NCBI RefSeq assembly: GCF_003001675.1
Contig: NZ_PVYW01000002.1
Span: 372,001 to 436,000 of the forward strand
Source: Cohnella sp. SGD-V74
GTDB taxonomy: Bacteria; Bacillota; Bacilli; Paenibacillales; Paenibacillaceae
Direction: 5' to 3'
Length of the DNA: 64,000 bases
Position 1 is the stretch's first letter; each line of letters starts with the position of its first letter. Positions 7,678 through 15,478 of the stretch are shown here, piece after piece. Both the position numbers and the translations under genes were made by a program. The notes beneath the pieces were generated by a model, which searched no databases, had not been told where the DNA came from, and saw only the letters and a program-made list of their open reading frames with translations.

Positions 7678-8277
7678 ATGAGCAAATGGCGCAATTGGAT
7701 AATCGTGGCGGCGGCCGCATTGTTATGCGGAATCATTCTGTTCCAGCAATCGTTCTCCGATCGCGGACAACCGGAGCGGCAGGCGGCCAGACTGACCGGC
7801 AACGGCAATGCAGCGGCTCTTCCCGAGAAGGCGGAGATCGGCTATCTCGCCCCTTCCTTCTCGCTGACCGGATTGGACGGCGGCACTTACTCTCTCGAAG
7901 CGCTGAGAGGCAAACCGGTCGTGCTGAATTTCTGGGCTTCGTGGTGCGGGCCGTGCCGGGACGAAGCTCCCTTGTTCACGAAGCTGCACAAGCAGTACGG
8001 AGAGCGGCTGAGCATCCTCGCCGTGAATCTGACCGCGACCGACAGCGCGGAAGCGGCGCGCGAGTTCGCGGAGAGCTATGGATTCACGTTCCCGATTCCG
8101 CTCGATTCGGACGGCGCGGTCGCGGCCAAGTACGAGATTCGACCGATTCCGACGACGATCTTCGTCGATTCCCGGGGAGTCATCACCGACGGCGTTCTCG
8201 GCGCGCTGAATTGGGATCTGCTGCACGAACGAGTCCTCCCGCTACTGGAACCGTCTGCGACCGATTCGGAAAGTTAA
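7678..8277 (+). CDS. TlpA/ResA-like membrane-anchored thiol-disulfide oxidoreductase
   Basis: 199 residues with one N-terminal membrane anchor (residues 6-23) and an extracytoplasmic thioredoxin fold carrying the WCGPC redox pair (C90, C93) and the cis-Pro loop PIPTT. This family reduces or oxidises disulfides on the outer face of the membrane, for example in cytochrome c maturation, but no cytochrome genes are nearby. AGGAA precedes the ATG. It is divergent from metY, and a CCAAT/ATTGG motif lies between them. The last 36 bp overlap the convergent small gene at 8242. Confidence 0.9.
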   Translation: MSKWRNWIIVAAAALLCGIILFQQSFSDRGQPERQAARLTGNGNAAALPEKAEIGYLAPSFSLTGLDGGTYSLEALRGKPVVLNFWASWCGPCRDEAPLFTKLHKQYGERLSILAVNLTATDSAEAAREFAESYGFTFPIPLDSDGAVAAKYEIRPIPTTIFVDSRGVITDGVLGALNWDLLHERVLPLLEPSATDSES

Positions 8278-8568
8278 ATATCCCGCGAATAGCGCAATAG
8301 AGCCGACGACCGCCGCCGCGCCCGCGGCGATGCCCAGGCCGGACAAGCCTCCCGGCCCTTCTCCGCTCCCGGCCGCACCCCCGCCGGATACCGACGCGAG
8401 CTTGATCGGCTTGCCATCGTCCCCGGGCATCGCATGGCAAGCCGGAAACCCGCTCGCGAACGAAGCCGGCGTCTCCTCCTTGGCGCCTTCCGCCGCTGCG
8501 GACCCGGCCCCCCAGACCATCCCGGCCAGCAGCAGCGCCGCCGCCCCGATTGCGAACAAGCTTCTCAT
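8242..8568 (-). CDS. Small secreted/membrane protein of unknown function
   Basis: 108 residues: a signal peptide (about 1-26, ending AGSAAA), a short loop with a single Cys-His pair (FPACHAMPGDD), a Gly-rich linker, and a C-terminal membrane helix (about 77-98) followed by a basic RIGRRR tail. This topology resembles a wall- or membrane-tethered protein, but there is no LPxTG motif. It is the last gene of the ssuC-ssuB-lipoprotein operon, 18 bp after the lipoprotein gene, and overlaps the 3' end of the convergent thioredoxin-like gene. Not recognised. Confidence 0.6.
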   Translation of the reverse strand: MRSLFAIGAAALLLAGMVWGAGSAAAEGAKEETPASFASGFPACHAMPGDDGKPIKLASVSGGGAAGSGEGPGGLSGLGIAAGAAAVVGSIALFAGYLTFRIGRRRFQ

Positions 8569-8586
8569 CGCTCTCCCTCCTCTCTC

Positions 8587-8997
8587 TTACGAATGCACGC
8601 TGAACTCGAACGTTTTCATATCATGCAAGCCTTCCGCGGTCGTGACGTGCGCCAGCAAATAGTAATCGCCCGCCTGGGAGAACTCTCCCCTGACGAAGTA
8701 CTTGCCGTCTTCCTCCGACTTGGCGGATAGCTGAGCGTGCTGCTGCTCTCCCTTCGGCCAAATCTCGAAGACGACCGAGGCGCCTTTCACCGGCTTGGAA
8801 CCGTGCTTCACGTTCAGATTCAGCGTGGAGCTCCCGCTGCCGCTCAGCTTCGCCGGCTCCGTGGAAAACCGAAGCTCCAGCGTCCCGATGCCCGAACCGG
8901 CCTCCGGCAAGCGGTCTCCGCCGTCCGAACAGCCGCCCAGCGCAATCGCCGCAAGCAGCAGCATCGCTCCTCCCAGCCAAGGTTTGCGTCTTCTCAT
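8587..8997 (-). CDS. YtkA-like lipoprotein
   Basis: 136 residues from the ATG at 8997, which follows AAGGAAGG. The lipobox LGGC (Cys around residue 22) predicts a lipoprotein. The remaining ~100 residues form one immunoglobulin-like sheet domain of the YtkA/FixH type (LNLNVKHGSKPVKGASVVFEI, then DGKYFVRGEFSQAGDYYLLAHV). Such proteins are often linked to metal or redox functions at the membrane. It follows ssuB by 19 bp in the same operon, an unusual partner for a sulfonate transporter. Function unknown. Confidence 0.72.
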   Translation of the reverse strand: MRRRKPWLGGAMLLLAAIALGGCSDGGDRLPEAGSGIGTLELRFSTEPAKLSGSGSSTLNLNVKHGSKPVKGASVVFEIWPKGEQQHAQLSAKSEEDGKYFVRGEFSQAGDYYLLAHVTTAEGLHDMKTFEFSVHS

Positions 8998-9016
8998 CGT
9001 TCGCCCCCTTCCTTCC

Positions 9017-9817
9017 TTAGACGATATACTCCGGCTGGCCGATCTCCGGCACAAGCTGAAGCGACTCCAGAATGCGCGAACGATATTCGAAGAACGAAGG
9101 ACTGTTGCGCACTCTGGGCCGCGGCAGATCGATGCGGATCGTCTCCTTGATCCGGGCCGGCCGCGGCGTCATAATCACGACGCGGTCGCTCAGGTAGACC
9201 GCCTCGTCGATGTCGTGGGTGACGAACACCATCGTCGTGCCCCGCTCCTGCCAGATGCGCAGCAGCTCATCCTGCAGATTCATCCGCGTGAAGGCGTCGA
9301 GCGCGCCGAGCGGCTCGTCGAGCAGCAGCACCTTCGGATGGTTGATCAGCGCCCGCGCCAATGCGGCCCTCTGCGCCATTCCCCCGGACAACTGATGCGG
9401 ATACGCCTTCTCGAACCCTTTTAACCCGACCAGCTCGATGAATTTGTCCACTTCTTCCTTCCGTTCTTTCAGCACCCCTTGCGCTTCGAGCCCCGTCGCT
9501 ACGTTCTTCCAGATCGTCTTCCAAGGAAACAGCGTCGGGTCCTGGAAGACGAGCCCCCGGCTCGGATGCGCGTCGTCGATCGGCTCCCCGTCCAGCTTCA
9601 GCTGCCCGCCCGTCGGCTTGTCGATGCCCGCGATCAACCTCAGCAGAGTCGACTTGCCGCAGCCGCTCGGCCCGATCAGCGAGACGAACTCTCCCTCTCG
9701 AATGTCCAGATCGACTTTGCTCAACGCGATAACGGCCTGGTCCCCGTCCGTCCGGTCCTCGAACACGCGTGACACGCCGTTGATCGCGATCCGCCCGCCT
9801 TCCGCCGTTTTTACCAT
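9017..9817 (-). CDS. ssuB: Aliphatic sulfonate/nitrate-type ABC transporter ATP-binding protein
   Basis: 266 residues from the ATG at 9817, which overlaps the ssuC stop by 7 bp; the longer frame upstream is only ssuC antiphase reading. It has Walker A GPSGCGKST (49-57), the Q-loop, the signature LSGGMAQRAALARAL near 150, Walker B VLLLDEPLGALD near 170 and the H-loop FVTHD near 205. The SsuB/TauB/NrtD branch is indicated by the DEPLGALDAFTR block. It powers SsuC using ATP and works with the SsuA lipoprotein encoded at 4.9-6.0 kb. Confidence 0.92.
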   Translation of the reverse strand: MVKTAEGGRIAINGVSRVFEDRTDGDQAVIALSKVDLDIREGEFVSLIGPSGCGKSTLLRLIAGIDKPTGGQLKLDGEPIDDAHPSRGLVFQDPTLFPWKTIWKNVATGLEAQGVLKERKEEVDKFIELVGLKGFEKAYPHQLSGGMAQRAALARALINHPKVLLLDEPLGALDAFTRMNLQDELLRIWQERGTTMVFVTHDIDEAVYLSDRVVIMTPRPARIKETIRIDLPRPRVRNSPSFFEYRSRILESLQLVPEIGQPEYIV

Positions 9818-10815
9818 TTGATCAACCCCTTCTGCCAGATCAGCACCCGGTCGCGAATTTTGAACAAAATCGTAATGATCGTCGAGAACAGCACCGCCAT
9901 AATGAAGAGCGCCGCGTACACCTTGTAATACTCCGCCCAGGCCTGCGCCCAGGTGATATAGAAGCCGAGACCGGCTTTCACTCCGATCATTTCGGCGACG
10001 ATCAGCGTGACGAACGAAGTTCCGAGCCCCATGAACAATCCGATGAAAATGAGCGGGAACGCGGCGGGGAACGCCACGCGAAGCACGAGATACCGTTCGC
10101 TTGCCCCAAGCGTCCGCGCAACCTCGAAGAACGACTTGTTCACGCCGGCGATGCCGGACCAGGTCATGACCGTCACCGGAAACCATGTCCCGAGCGCGAT
10201 CAGGAAAATGCTCGCCGTGAAGCTGCTCGGAAACACGATGAGCACGACGGGAATCCAAGCGGTGGCCGGTATCGGGCCGATGAAGCGGAGGAACGGGTTG
10301 ATCCAGTACTGAAAATGCTTATACCAGCCCATCAGCACGCCCGTCGCCAGACCGAAGACAGCCCCGATCACGTAGCCGATGAAGAGCAGCCGCACGGAGT
10401 ACAGAATGCAGACGAGAAGCTTCTCGCGGTCGCCGATCAGCGCGTCCAGTATTTTGACCTGAGACGGAAAATAAGGAAGCGGAAGCGCGCCCGACTTCAG
10501 CGTCAGTAATTCCCACACGACGAGCAAGCCGATGATAAGCGTGATAATGTTGGAGAAATAGAGCAGGGACGCGAGCAGCTTCCGGCGATAAAGCCCGGCG
10601 ATCGCCCATGCCGCGAACAGCCCCAAGGCGATGAGGAGGATCACCGTGTACTCGCTCTTCGACGCGACGATCTGCACGTCGGGGACGAACGCGTGCACGA
10701 GCAGCGAAATAATGAGCGCGGCGGCCGGCAGCGCCAGCTTCGCGATGTCGGCGGGCGAAAGTTTGATCGACGCTTTGGCGTCCGCAGATACCCCGATTCG
10801 TTCCGCAACTTCCAA
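9811..10815 (-). CDS. ssuC: Aliphatic sulfonate ABC transporter permease
   Basis: 334 residues. I place the start at the TTG at 10815, which is 9 nt after AGGAGG; the open frame extends to an ATG at 10917, but that region is the untranslated leader containing the terminator. There are eight or so membrane segments: an N-terminal pair beyond the usual SsuC core, then the BPD_transp_1 domain with the EAA loop (EVARTLGASERYLVLRVAFPAA) near residue 240. It forms the membrane channel for sulfonates with SsuB. The promoter lies at the end of clpP. Confidence 0.9.
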   Translation of the reverse strand: MEVAERIGVSADAKASIKLSPADIAKLALPAAALIISLLVHAFVPDVQIVASKSEYTVILLIALGLFAAWAIAGLYRRKLLASLLYFSNIITLIIGLLVVWELLTLKSGALPLPYFPSQVKILDALIGDREKLLVCILYSVRLLFIGYVIGAVFGLATGVLMGWYKHFQYWINPFLRFIGPIPATAWIPVVLIVFPSSFTASIFLIALGTWFPVTVMTWSGIAGVNKSFFEVARTLGASERYLVLRVAFPAAFPLIFIGLFMGLGTSFVTLIVAEMIGVKAGLGFYITWAQAWAEYYKVYAALFIMAVLFSTIITILFKIRDRVLIWQKGLIKW

Positions 10816-10841
10816 GTCGTTCAGCCTCCTGGTCCGCGGAA

Positions 10842-10891
10842 TACAAAAGACCCCTCTCCATGGCAGGAGCAGGGGTCTCCGGTAAATCCGG
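10842..10891 (-). promoter_or_regulatory. Leader terminator with adjacent hairpin upstream of ssuC
   Basis: The minus-strand leader contains CCGG-ATTTA-CCGG (10879-10891), then a terminator stem AGACCCCT/AGGGGTCT with an inner CTCC/GGAG and a TTTTGT tail (10842-10878). It lies between the promoter and the TTG start of ssuC. The arrangement of small hairpin, then a stem beginning AGAC, then a U-run repeats that of the metY leader. Readthrough presumably depends on sulfur status. Confidence 0.7.
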
Positions 10892-10913
10892 TGGACATCC
10901 ATGTTTGATTTTT

Positions 10914-10980
10914 CCAATAAACCAACTATATAGGTAGGTTTTATTGGTTAAACATTAACATGGATGGGCGAAGCTGTCAA
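10914..10980 (-). promoter_or_regulatory. ssuC promoter and 34-bp palindromic operator
   Basis: TTGACA (10975-10980 complement, overlapping the clpP stop codon) and TAATGT (10952-10957 complement) are 17 bp apart. From 10914 to 10947, right after the -10, lies a near-perfect palindrome: CCAATAAA arms and inner ACC/GGT pairs around a CTATATAG centre. This is the position for a repressor or for a 5'-end mRNA hairpin. Confidence 0.7.
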
Positions 10981-11573
10981 CCGGGAAGATCGGCGGCCGA
11001 GATGATGCGGTCGATTATGCCGTATTCCAGCGCCTCTTCGGCGGACATGTAATGATCCCGCTCCACGTCCCTCTCGATCCGCTCGAGCGGTTGGCCGGTA
11101 TGATCCGCGAAAATCCGGTTCAGCTTATCCCTCGTCCGCAAAATCCTTTTGGCGGTGATCGCGATGTCGCTCGCCTGTCCCTGCGCTCCTCCGCTCGGCT
11201 GATGAATCATGACCTCGCTGTTCGGCAGCGCGAACCGTTTGCCCTGGGCGCCCGACAGCAGCAGGAAAGCTCCCGCGGACGCGGCCATTCCCATGCAGAT
11301 CGTATGAACCTCCGGCTTGATGAACCGCATCGTATCGTACATGGCGAACGCCGACGAGATCGAGCCTCCCGGCGAGTTGATGTACATGCTGATCTCTTTG
11401 TCCGGGTCCTCCGCCGCCAGGAACAGCAGCTGGGCGACGACGCTGTTGGCCACCTGATCGTCGATCGCCGAGCCCAGGAAGATGATGCGGTCCTTCAGCA
11501 GACGGGAATAAATATCGTACGATCTCTCCCCCCGGTTCGTCTGCTCCACGACGTACGGCACGTAATTCGTCAT
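10977..11573 (-). CDS. clpP: ATP-dependent Clp protease proteolytic subunit
   Basis: 198 residues, full length for ClpP. The catalytic triad is visible: Ser99 in [11 protein letters not shown], His124 in MIHQPSGG and Asp173 in [11 protein letters not shown]. Fourteen subunits form the chamber that degrades unfolded and regulatory proteins passed on by ClpX or ClpC. A GGAGG site precedes the ATG. No Clp ATPase is adjacent, so this is possibly one of several ClpP paralogues; the stop codon overlaps the ssuC -35 element. Confidence 0.95.
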   Translation of the reverse strand: MTNYVPYVVEQTNRGERSYDIYSRLLKDRIIFLGSAIDDQVANSVVAQLLFLAAEDPDKEISMYINSPGGSISSAFAMYDTMRFIKPEVHTICMGMAASAGAFLLLSGAQGKRFALPNSEVMIHQPSGGAQGQASDIAITAKRILRTRDKLNRIFADHTGQPLERIERDVERDHYMSAEEALEYGIIDRIISAADLPG

Positions 11574-11813
11574 TGTTCGTTCCTCCGTTTTCCTGTTCGT
11601 ATTGGGAATCGCAATTCACCCCGTAGACGAACGAAAGCTTCGGAAAGATACGGGCGGTCCGGCGAATTCGTCTTTGCTCCGCGGCGAAAATCGAATACAC
11701 TGTAAGGAAAAAAGAAAGTTCGATTTTTCGGCGCTGGCGCGTATCCTTTGGCGCGCTTCGTTCGTTTACGATAGCAAGACGAATTCCGCCTGTGCATGCG
11801 AGGAGGGAATACC

Positions 11814-12569
11814 ATGTACGCAAACCACACCGAAAGCGCGCGCGAGACGGAGGCGTCGACGGCAATACGGGACGTCGCCGAGCTTCACGCCGCGCTGCGA
11901 AAATATTGCCTGTCCTTGGCCGAATCCGCCTGGGAGGCGGAGGATCTGGCCCAAGACGCCTGGCTCAAGGCGCTCGGCGGTCCCCGCTTCGACGCGCATC
12001 CGAATCCGGAAGCCTACTTGCTGCGGATCGCGAAGAACGCCTGGATCGACCGCGCCCGCCGCGGCGTCAAGCTGTCGCGCATTCTGAAGACCGTGCGTCC
12101 GCCGGAGGGAGAAGCGGCCGGCGACGGCGCCCTGGAGATGGAAGCCGCCTTCCGTGCGTTGGCCGAACATCTGCCGCCTCTGCAGAGAGCGGCGTTCCTG
12201 CTGCGCGACGTACTCGGCTATTCGAGCGCGGAGACGGCAGAGCTGCTGCGGGTGACGGAAGGAGCGGCGAAAGCCGCCCTGCACCGGGCAAGGCGGAATC
12301 TTCCGCGGGTACGGGAGGAATTGGAGAGCGGAGAAGGCGGGACTGCCGCCGATCAATCCGGACTGGCCGCCTATGCGCGGGCGATCGCGGCCGCCTACGA
12401 GGCCGGCGACGTCGAGGCGATGCTGGCGTCGTTCGCCGCGATCGACTCCGAGCCGGCACCGGCCATTGGCCTGCTGCATTCGCGACGGCTTCGGTCGGCC
12501 GTCTCTCGCCGGGCGGAAGCTCCTCGAGGGAACGCTCCTATGCCGTCTCTCATGTCGTTCGCTGCGTAA
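11814..12569 (+). CDS. ECF-type RNA polymerase sigma factor with C-terminal extension
   Basis: 251 residues from the ATG at 11814, preceded by GGAGG. Region 2 (CLSLAESAWEAEDLAQDAWLKALG, ~25-50) and region 4 (LQRAAFLLRDVLGYSSAETAELL, ~120-150, then ALHRARRNL) are clear. About 75 further residues follow region 4, beginning AAYARAIAAAYEAGDVEAML, which resembles the start of the SnoaL-like tails of some ECF groups but is too short for a full domain. No anti-sigma gene is adjacent. The extension may sense a signal or be a degraded domain. Confidence 0.82.
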   Translation: MYANHTESARETEASTAIRDVAELHAALRKYCLSLAESAWEAEDLAQDAWLKALGGPRFDAHPNPEAYLLRIAKNAWIDRARRGVKLSRILKTVRPPEGEAAGDGALEMEAAFRALAEHLPPLQRAAFLLRDVLGYSSAETAELLRVTEGAAKAALHRARRNLPRVREELESGEGGTAADQSGLAAYARAIAAAYEAGDVEAMLASFAAIDSEPAPAIGLLHSRRLRSAVSRRAEAPRGNAPMPSLMSFAA

Positions 12570-12637
12570 TCCGATGCCGGACGGCTCCTTTCTTCCTTGC
12601 TATAAGGATAATTATCGACAACGAAAGAGGAAACGCC

Positions 12638-13510
12638 ATGACGATCCGGTCGCTTGACGAGCTTATGCCTACCGTTAATTTCGCCAGCAGGGCGACGACG
12701 TCCGCCGATTCGAAGTGGGGCAGGCGCATTATTCCGGACAGCCAGCTCTTCTACGTCGTCTCCGGCTACGCGGAGCTGTCTGTCGGAGGAAAAACGTACG
12801 AGGTCAGAAACGGGGAGTGCGTGCATTACGGCCCGGAATGTCCCCACGAGCTGTTCGCGGCGGAACGGACCGACTACTACAGCATTCATTTCCATTGGCG
12901 GCACGAATCGACGGCTCCGGTCCATCCGGGGCTGTCGATTCGTTACGCCAGTGAGGAGGACCCGGACGGACAGCCGATCCAGCCGGCTCCCGACATTCCG
13001 CCTTACGGTCCCTCGGCGCTGCCGACGCATTTTACCGTCTCGGGGCTGGAGCCGATCTTGACGAGGATCGTCAAGGAGTACGAGCTGGAGCAGCCGGGAT
13101 ACGGAGCCGCCCTGCGGGGGCTCATGACCCAGGCATTGACGCACGTCTTCAGACAGCTGCTGAACGTCCGCGCCGCGTCTACCGCCGGCGGCAAGATCGA
13201 ACCCGCCATCGCGGCGATGCAGGAGCAGCCGGGCAGAAACTGGACGGTGGCCGAGCTGGCGGCCCTGTGCGGCTACCACCCGATTCATTTCTCCAAGCTG
13301 TTCAAGGAAGAAATCGGCCTGCTCCCGAAGCAGTACGTCATCGGAGAGCGGGTCAAGCAGGCCAAGCGGGCGCTGCTTCAAGGCGAGAAAATCGAGTCGC
13401 TGGCCGAACGCCTCGGGTTCACGAGCATCCACTATTTCAGCCACCAGTTCAAGAAGTTGACCGGGCTGACTCCGACCGAGTTCCGGATGCAAGGGAATCT
13501 TCTTATTTGA
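12638..13510 (+). CDS. AraC-family transcriptional regulator
   Basis: 290 residues. The true start is the ATG at 12638 after AAAGAGGAAA; a much longer open frame upstream is the shadow of the sigma factor gene. The N-terminal cupin-like sensor (LSVGGKTYEVRNGECVHYGP near residues 48-70) precedes two helix-turn-helix motifs (WTVAELAALCGYHPIHFSKLFKEE and IESLAERLGFTSIHYFSHQFKK) ending in the AraC signature. It is convergent with the next AraC gene, 11 bp away. The target is unknown. Confidence 0.9.
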   Translation: MTIRSLDELMPTVNFASRATTSADSKWGRRIIPDSQLFYVVSGYAELSVGGKTYEVRNGECVHYGPECPHELFAAERTDYYSIHFHWRHESTAPVHPGLSIRYASEEDPDGQPIQPAPDIPPYGPSALPTHFTVSGLEPILTRIVKEYELEQPGYGAALRGLMTQALTHVFRQLLNVRAASTAGGKIEPAIAAMQEQPGRNWTVAELAALCGYHPIHFSKLFKEEIGLLPKQYVIGERVKQAKRALLQGEKIESLAERLGFTSIHYFSHQFKKLTGLTPTEFRMQGNLLI

Positions 13511-13521
13511 CGCTTGCAGGA

Positions 13522-14409
13522 TCAACTGCCTTGCGGGAAACCTTTTCTCCATTCGCCCGGGGTAAGTCCGTAAGTGCCCCGGAAAGCCTTAGAGAAATGG
13601 TGAACGTCGGAGAATCCGCAATATTGCGCGATCTGCTCCTGGGACAGATCCGTGTTGCCCAACAGTTCCTTCGCATGCTCCAGCCGCATGTTCAACAAGT
13701 ACCGATGCGGCGTAACGGCGTACCTCGATTTGAACAGAACGCTGAATCTCGATACCGATAGGTTCGCGCGTTTCGCCATCGCTTCGAGCGATAGCGGCTC
13801 GCTCAGATTCGCCGAGAAATGAGCAACGATCCACTTCAAAGGATCCCGTCCGGCCCTCATCGAACCCCCGCTGTGCAGGTACGCTTCCAGAATCGTGACG
13901 ATCAGTTCGTGCATCGACAGACACGCCCTCAATTGCATGATCGGATCGCGCTGCTGCCATCGTTCGACGGTCATGATCAGCGTATCCATCAATTTGGCGG
14001 GCTGGGCTGCTTCGATCCGAACCGGCACGGATAGCCCGAACGCCTCCAGCAAGCTCGGCTGCAGGAGATGCCCATAGGGAGTCAAGTCCAATTGACCGGG
14101 TTTGGTGGGGAAGCTGTCCGCCCTGTCGGGCCGATAGAACATATCGAAATGCGCGAAAGGAGTAATCGTGTCCGTCACTCCTTCCAGAACGACAACGCTT
14201 CCCGGTTGAATCAGGCAGAACTGGCCCGATTCGAACCGATACTCGCGGCCATCCGCTTCAACCTGCAATACCCCTTCCCTTACGCCGATGAACAGATAGT
14301 CCAGCAACCGGCGCGCAGCCGACCTCCATGGCTTGCGTACGGCAAAATCGCTCTCGCGAATATAAGGGACGATCGGGTTCTTCTCCAGAAGCTCCTCCAG
14401 ATCCGCCAT
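13522..14409 (-). CDS. AraC-family regulator divergent from a PhyH-family dioxygenase
   Basis: 295 residues with an N-terminal cupin sensor (YLFIGVREGVLQVEADGREYRFESG) and a C-terminal AraC double helix-turn-helix (LSLEAMAKRANLSVSRFSVLFKSR; LSQEQIAQYCGFSDVHHFSKAFRGTYG). AAGGGAG precedes the ATG. A promoter with TTGTCA and TATAAA, 18 bp apart, lies at 14466-14495 on this strand. The divergent gene at 14563 is the likely target, giving one of three regulator-dioxygenase pairs in this stretch. Confidence 0.9.
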   Translation of the reverse strand: MADLEELLEKNPIVPYIRESDFAVRKPWRSAARRLLDYLFIGVREGVLQVEADGREYRFESGQFCLIQPGSVVVLEGVTDTITPFAHFDMFYRPDRADSFPTKPGQLDLTPYGHLLQPSLLEAFGLSVPVRIEAAQPAKLMDTLIMTVERWQQRDPIMQLRACLSMHELIVTILEAYLHSGGSMRAGRDPLKWIVAHFSANLSEPLSLEAMAKRANLSVSRFSVLFKSRYAVTPHRYLLNMRLEHAKELLGNTDLSQEQIAQYCGFSDVHHFSKAFRGTYGLTPGEWRKGFPQGS

Positions 14410-14465
14410 CGTCGCTCTCTCCCTTCAACAGAAGAAATCATCCTGCCTTTCAGCTTATCAATTGA

Positions 14466-14495
14466 TTTATACAAAAACAAAAGAAAGATTGACAA
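14466..14495 (-). promoter_or_regulatory. Putative promoter for the AraC gene at 13522-14409
   Basis: TTGTCA (complement of 14490-14495) and TATAAA (complement of 14466-14471) have an 18-bp spacer, about 57 bp upstream of the start codon. The same region must carry the promoter of the divergent dioxygenase. Confidence 0.5.
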
Positions 14496-14562
14496 TGACC
14501 GAAACATCGTTTAGCCGATAAGATGTTCCTGTATCGCATTTCATCTGTCGGGAGGCAACCGC

Positions 14563-15402
14563 ATGGCCGAATCCACTTCCGTTTATCCGTCTTTGAACGA
14601 TGATTATGAAATTTCCCAAGAACAGCGGGAGCAGTATGAAGAACGGGGGCACGCTGTCGTCCGCGGGCTTGCTAGCGAAGCGGAGGTCTCGATCTACGAG
14701 CCGCTTATCAGCGACTGGGTCAGACGGCTCAACAACCACGATAAACCGCTGGAGGAGAGGGACACTTACGGGAAAGCTTTTATACAAATCGGAAATCTGT
14801 GGGAGAAACACGATGAGCTTGCCCGCTTCACGCTCGCGAGAAGATTCGCAAGAGTCGCTGCGGAGTTGATGGGCGTAGACGGGGTTAGAATCTACCACGA
14901 TCAAGCTCTGTACAAGGAACCGGGAGGCGGACATACGCCGTGGCATCAGGATCAAATCTACTGGCCTCTCGATACCGATAAGACGATTACGATGTGGATG
15001 CCGCTCGTTCCGGTGCCCGAACAGGTCGGCTCCATGACGTTCGCCTCCGGGTCCCACAAACTCGGTTACATCAACAAAATGCAAATATCCGACGAATCTC
15101 ATCGCACTCTCGGACAATTCATCGACGGGCGGGGGTTTGAGAAAGTATCTTACGGAGCGCTGGCAGCGGGCGACGCAACCTTCCACAGCGGCTGGACGAT
15201 CCATAGCGCGCCGGGCAATCCTACGGAGCTGATGCGCAAAGTGATGACGATCATCTACGTCGCGGATGGAACGACGGTAGCCGAACCGGACAGCAACGCG
15301 CGCAGGAGCGATCTGGGGCAATGGCTGCCAGGCTTGCAACCCGGAGACCTCGTCTCCAGTCCCCTCAATCCGCTCGTCTACAAATCTGCAACCCGAACCT
15401 GA
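14563..15402 (+). CDS. Phytanoyl-CoA dioxygenase (PhyH) family protein 1
   Basis: 279 residues with the double-stranded beta-helix of Fe(II)/2-oxoglutarate oxygenases. The iron ligands are readable as H128 and D130 (TPWHQDQIYW) and probably H214 (HSGWTIHSAPGN). These enzymes hydroxylate a substrate while converting 2-oxoglutarate to succinate and CO2. GGGAGG precedes the ATG. It is divergent from an AraC regulator and convergent with a second PhyH gene. The substrate is unknown; in this family it ranges over lipids, small alkaloid-like compounds and halogenated molecules. Confidence 0.87.
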   Translation: MAESTSVYPSLNDDYEISQEQREQYEERGHAVVRGLASEAEVSIYEPLISDWVRRLNNHDKPLEERDTYGKAFIQIGNLWEKHDELARFTLARRFARVAAELMGVDGVRIYHDQALYKEPGGGHTPWHQDQIYWPLDTDKTITMWMPLVPVPEQVGSMTFASGSHKLGYINKMQISDESHRTLGQFIDGRGFEKVSYGALAAGDATFHSGWTIHSAPGNPTELMRKVMTIIYVADGTTVAEPDSNARRSDLGQWLPGLQPGDLVSSPLNPLVYKSATRT

Positions 15403-15432
15403 CCGAATCCTCACCTTATTTAAAACCTTTGA

Positions 15433-15471
15433 AGCCCCGAGACCGCCGTCCAATTCGGCAGGTCCGGGGCT
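15433..15471. terminator. Bidirectional terminator between convergent PhyH genes
   Basis: AGCCCCG (15433-15439) and CGGGGCT (15465-15471) form a stem with extra CC/GG pairs inside, in the 76-bp gap between the two convergent stop codons. A T-rich CTCTTCGTT follows on the plus strand. Confidence 0.7.
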
Positions 15472-15478
15472 CTCTTCG

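Noticed and set aside
9818-10258. In-frame open extension upstream of ssuB
   Set aside because: It lies wholly inside ssuC in another frame, and the ATG at 9817 overlaps the ssuC stop.
10816-10917. ATG at 10917 as the ssuC start
   Set aside because: The added codons cover the leader terminator and hairpin; the TTG at 10815 has AGGAGG at correct spacing.
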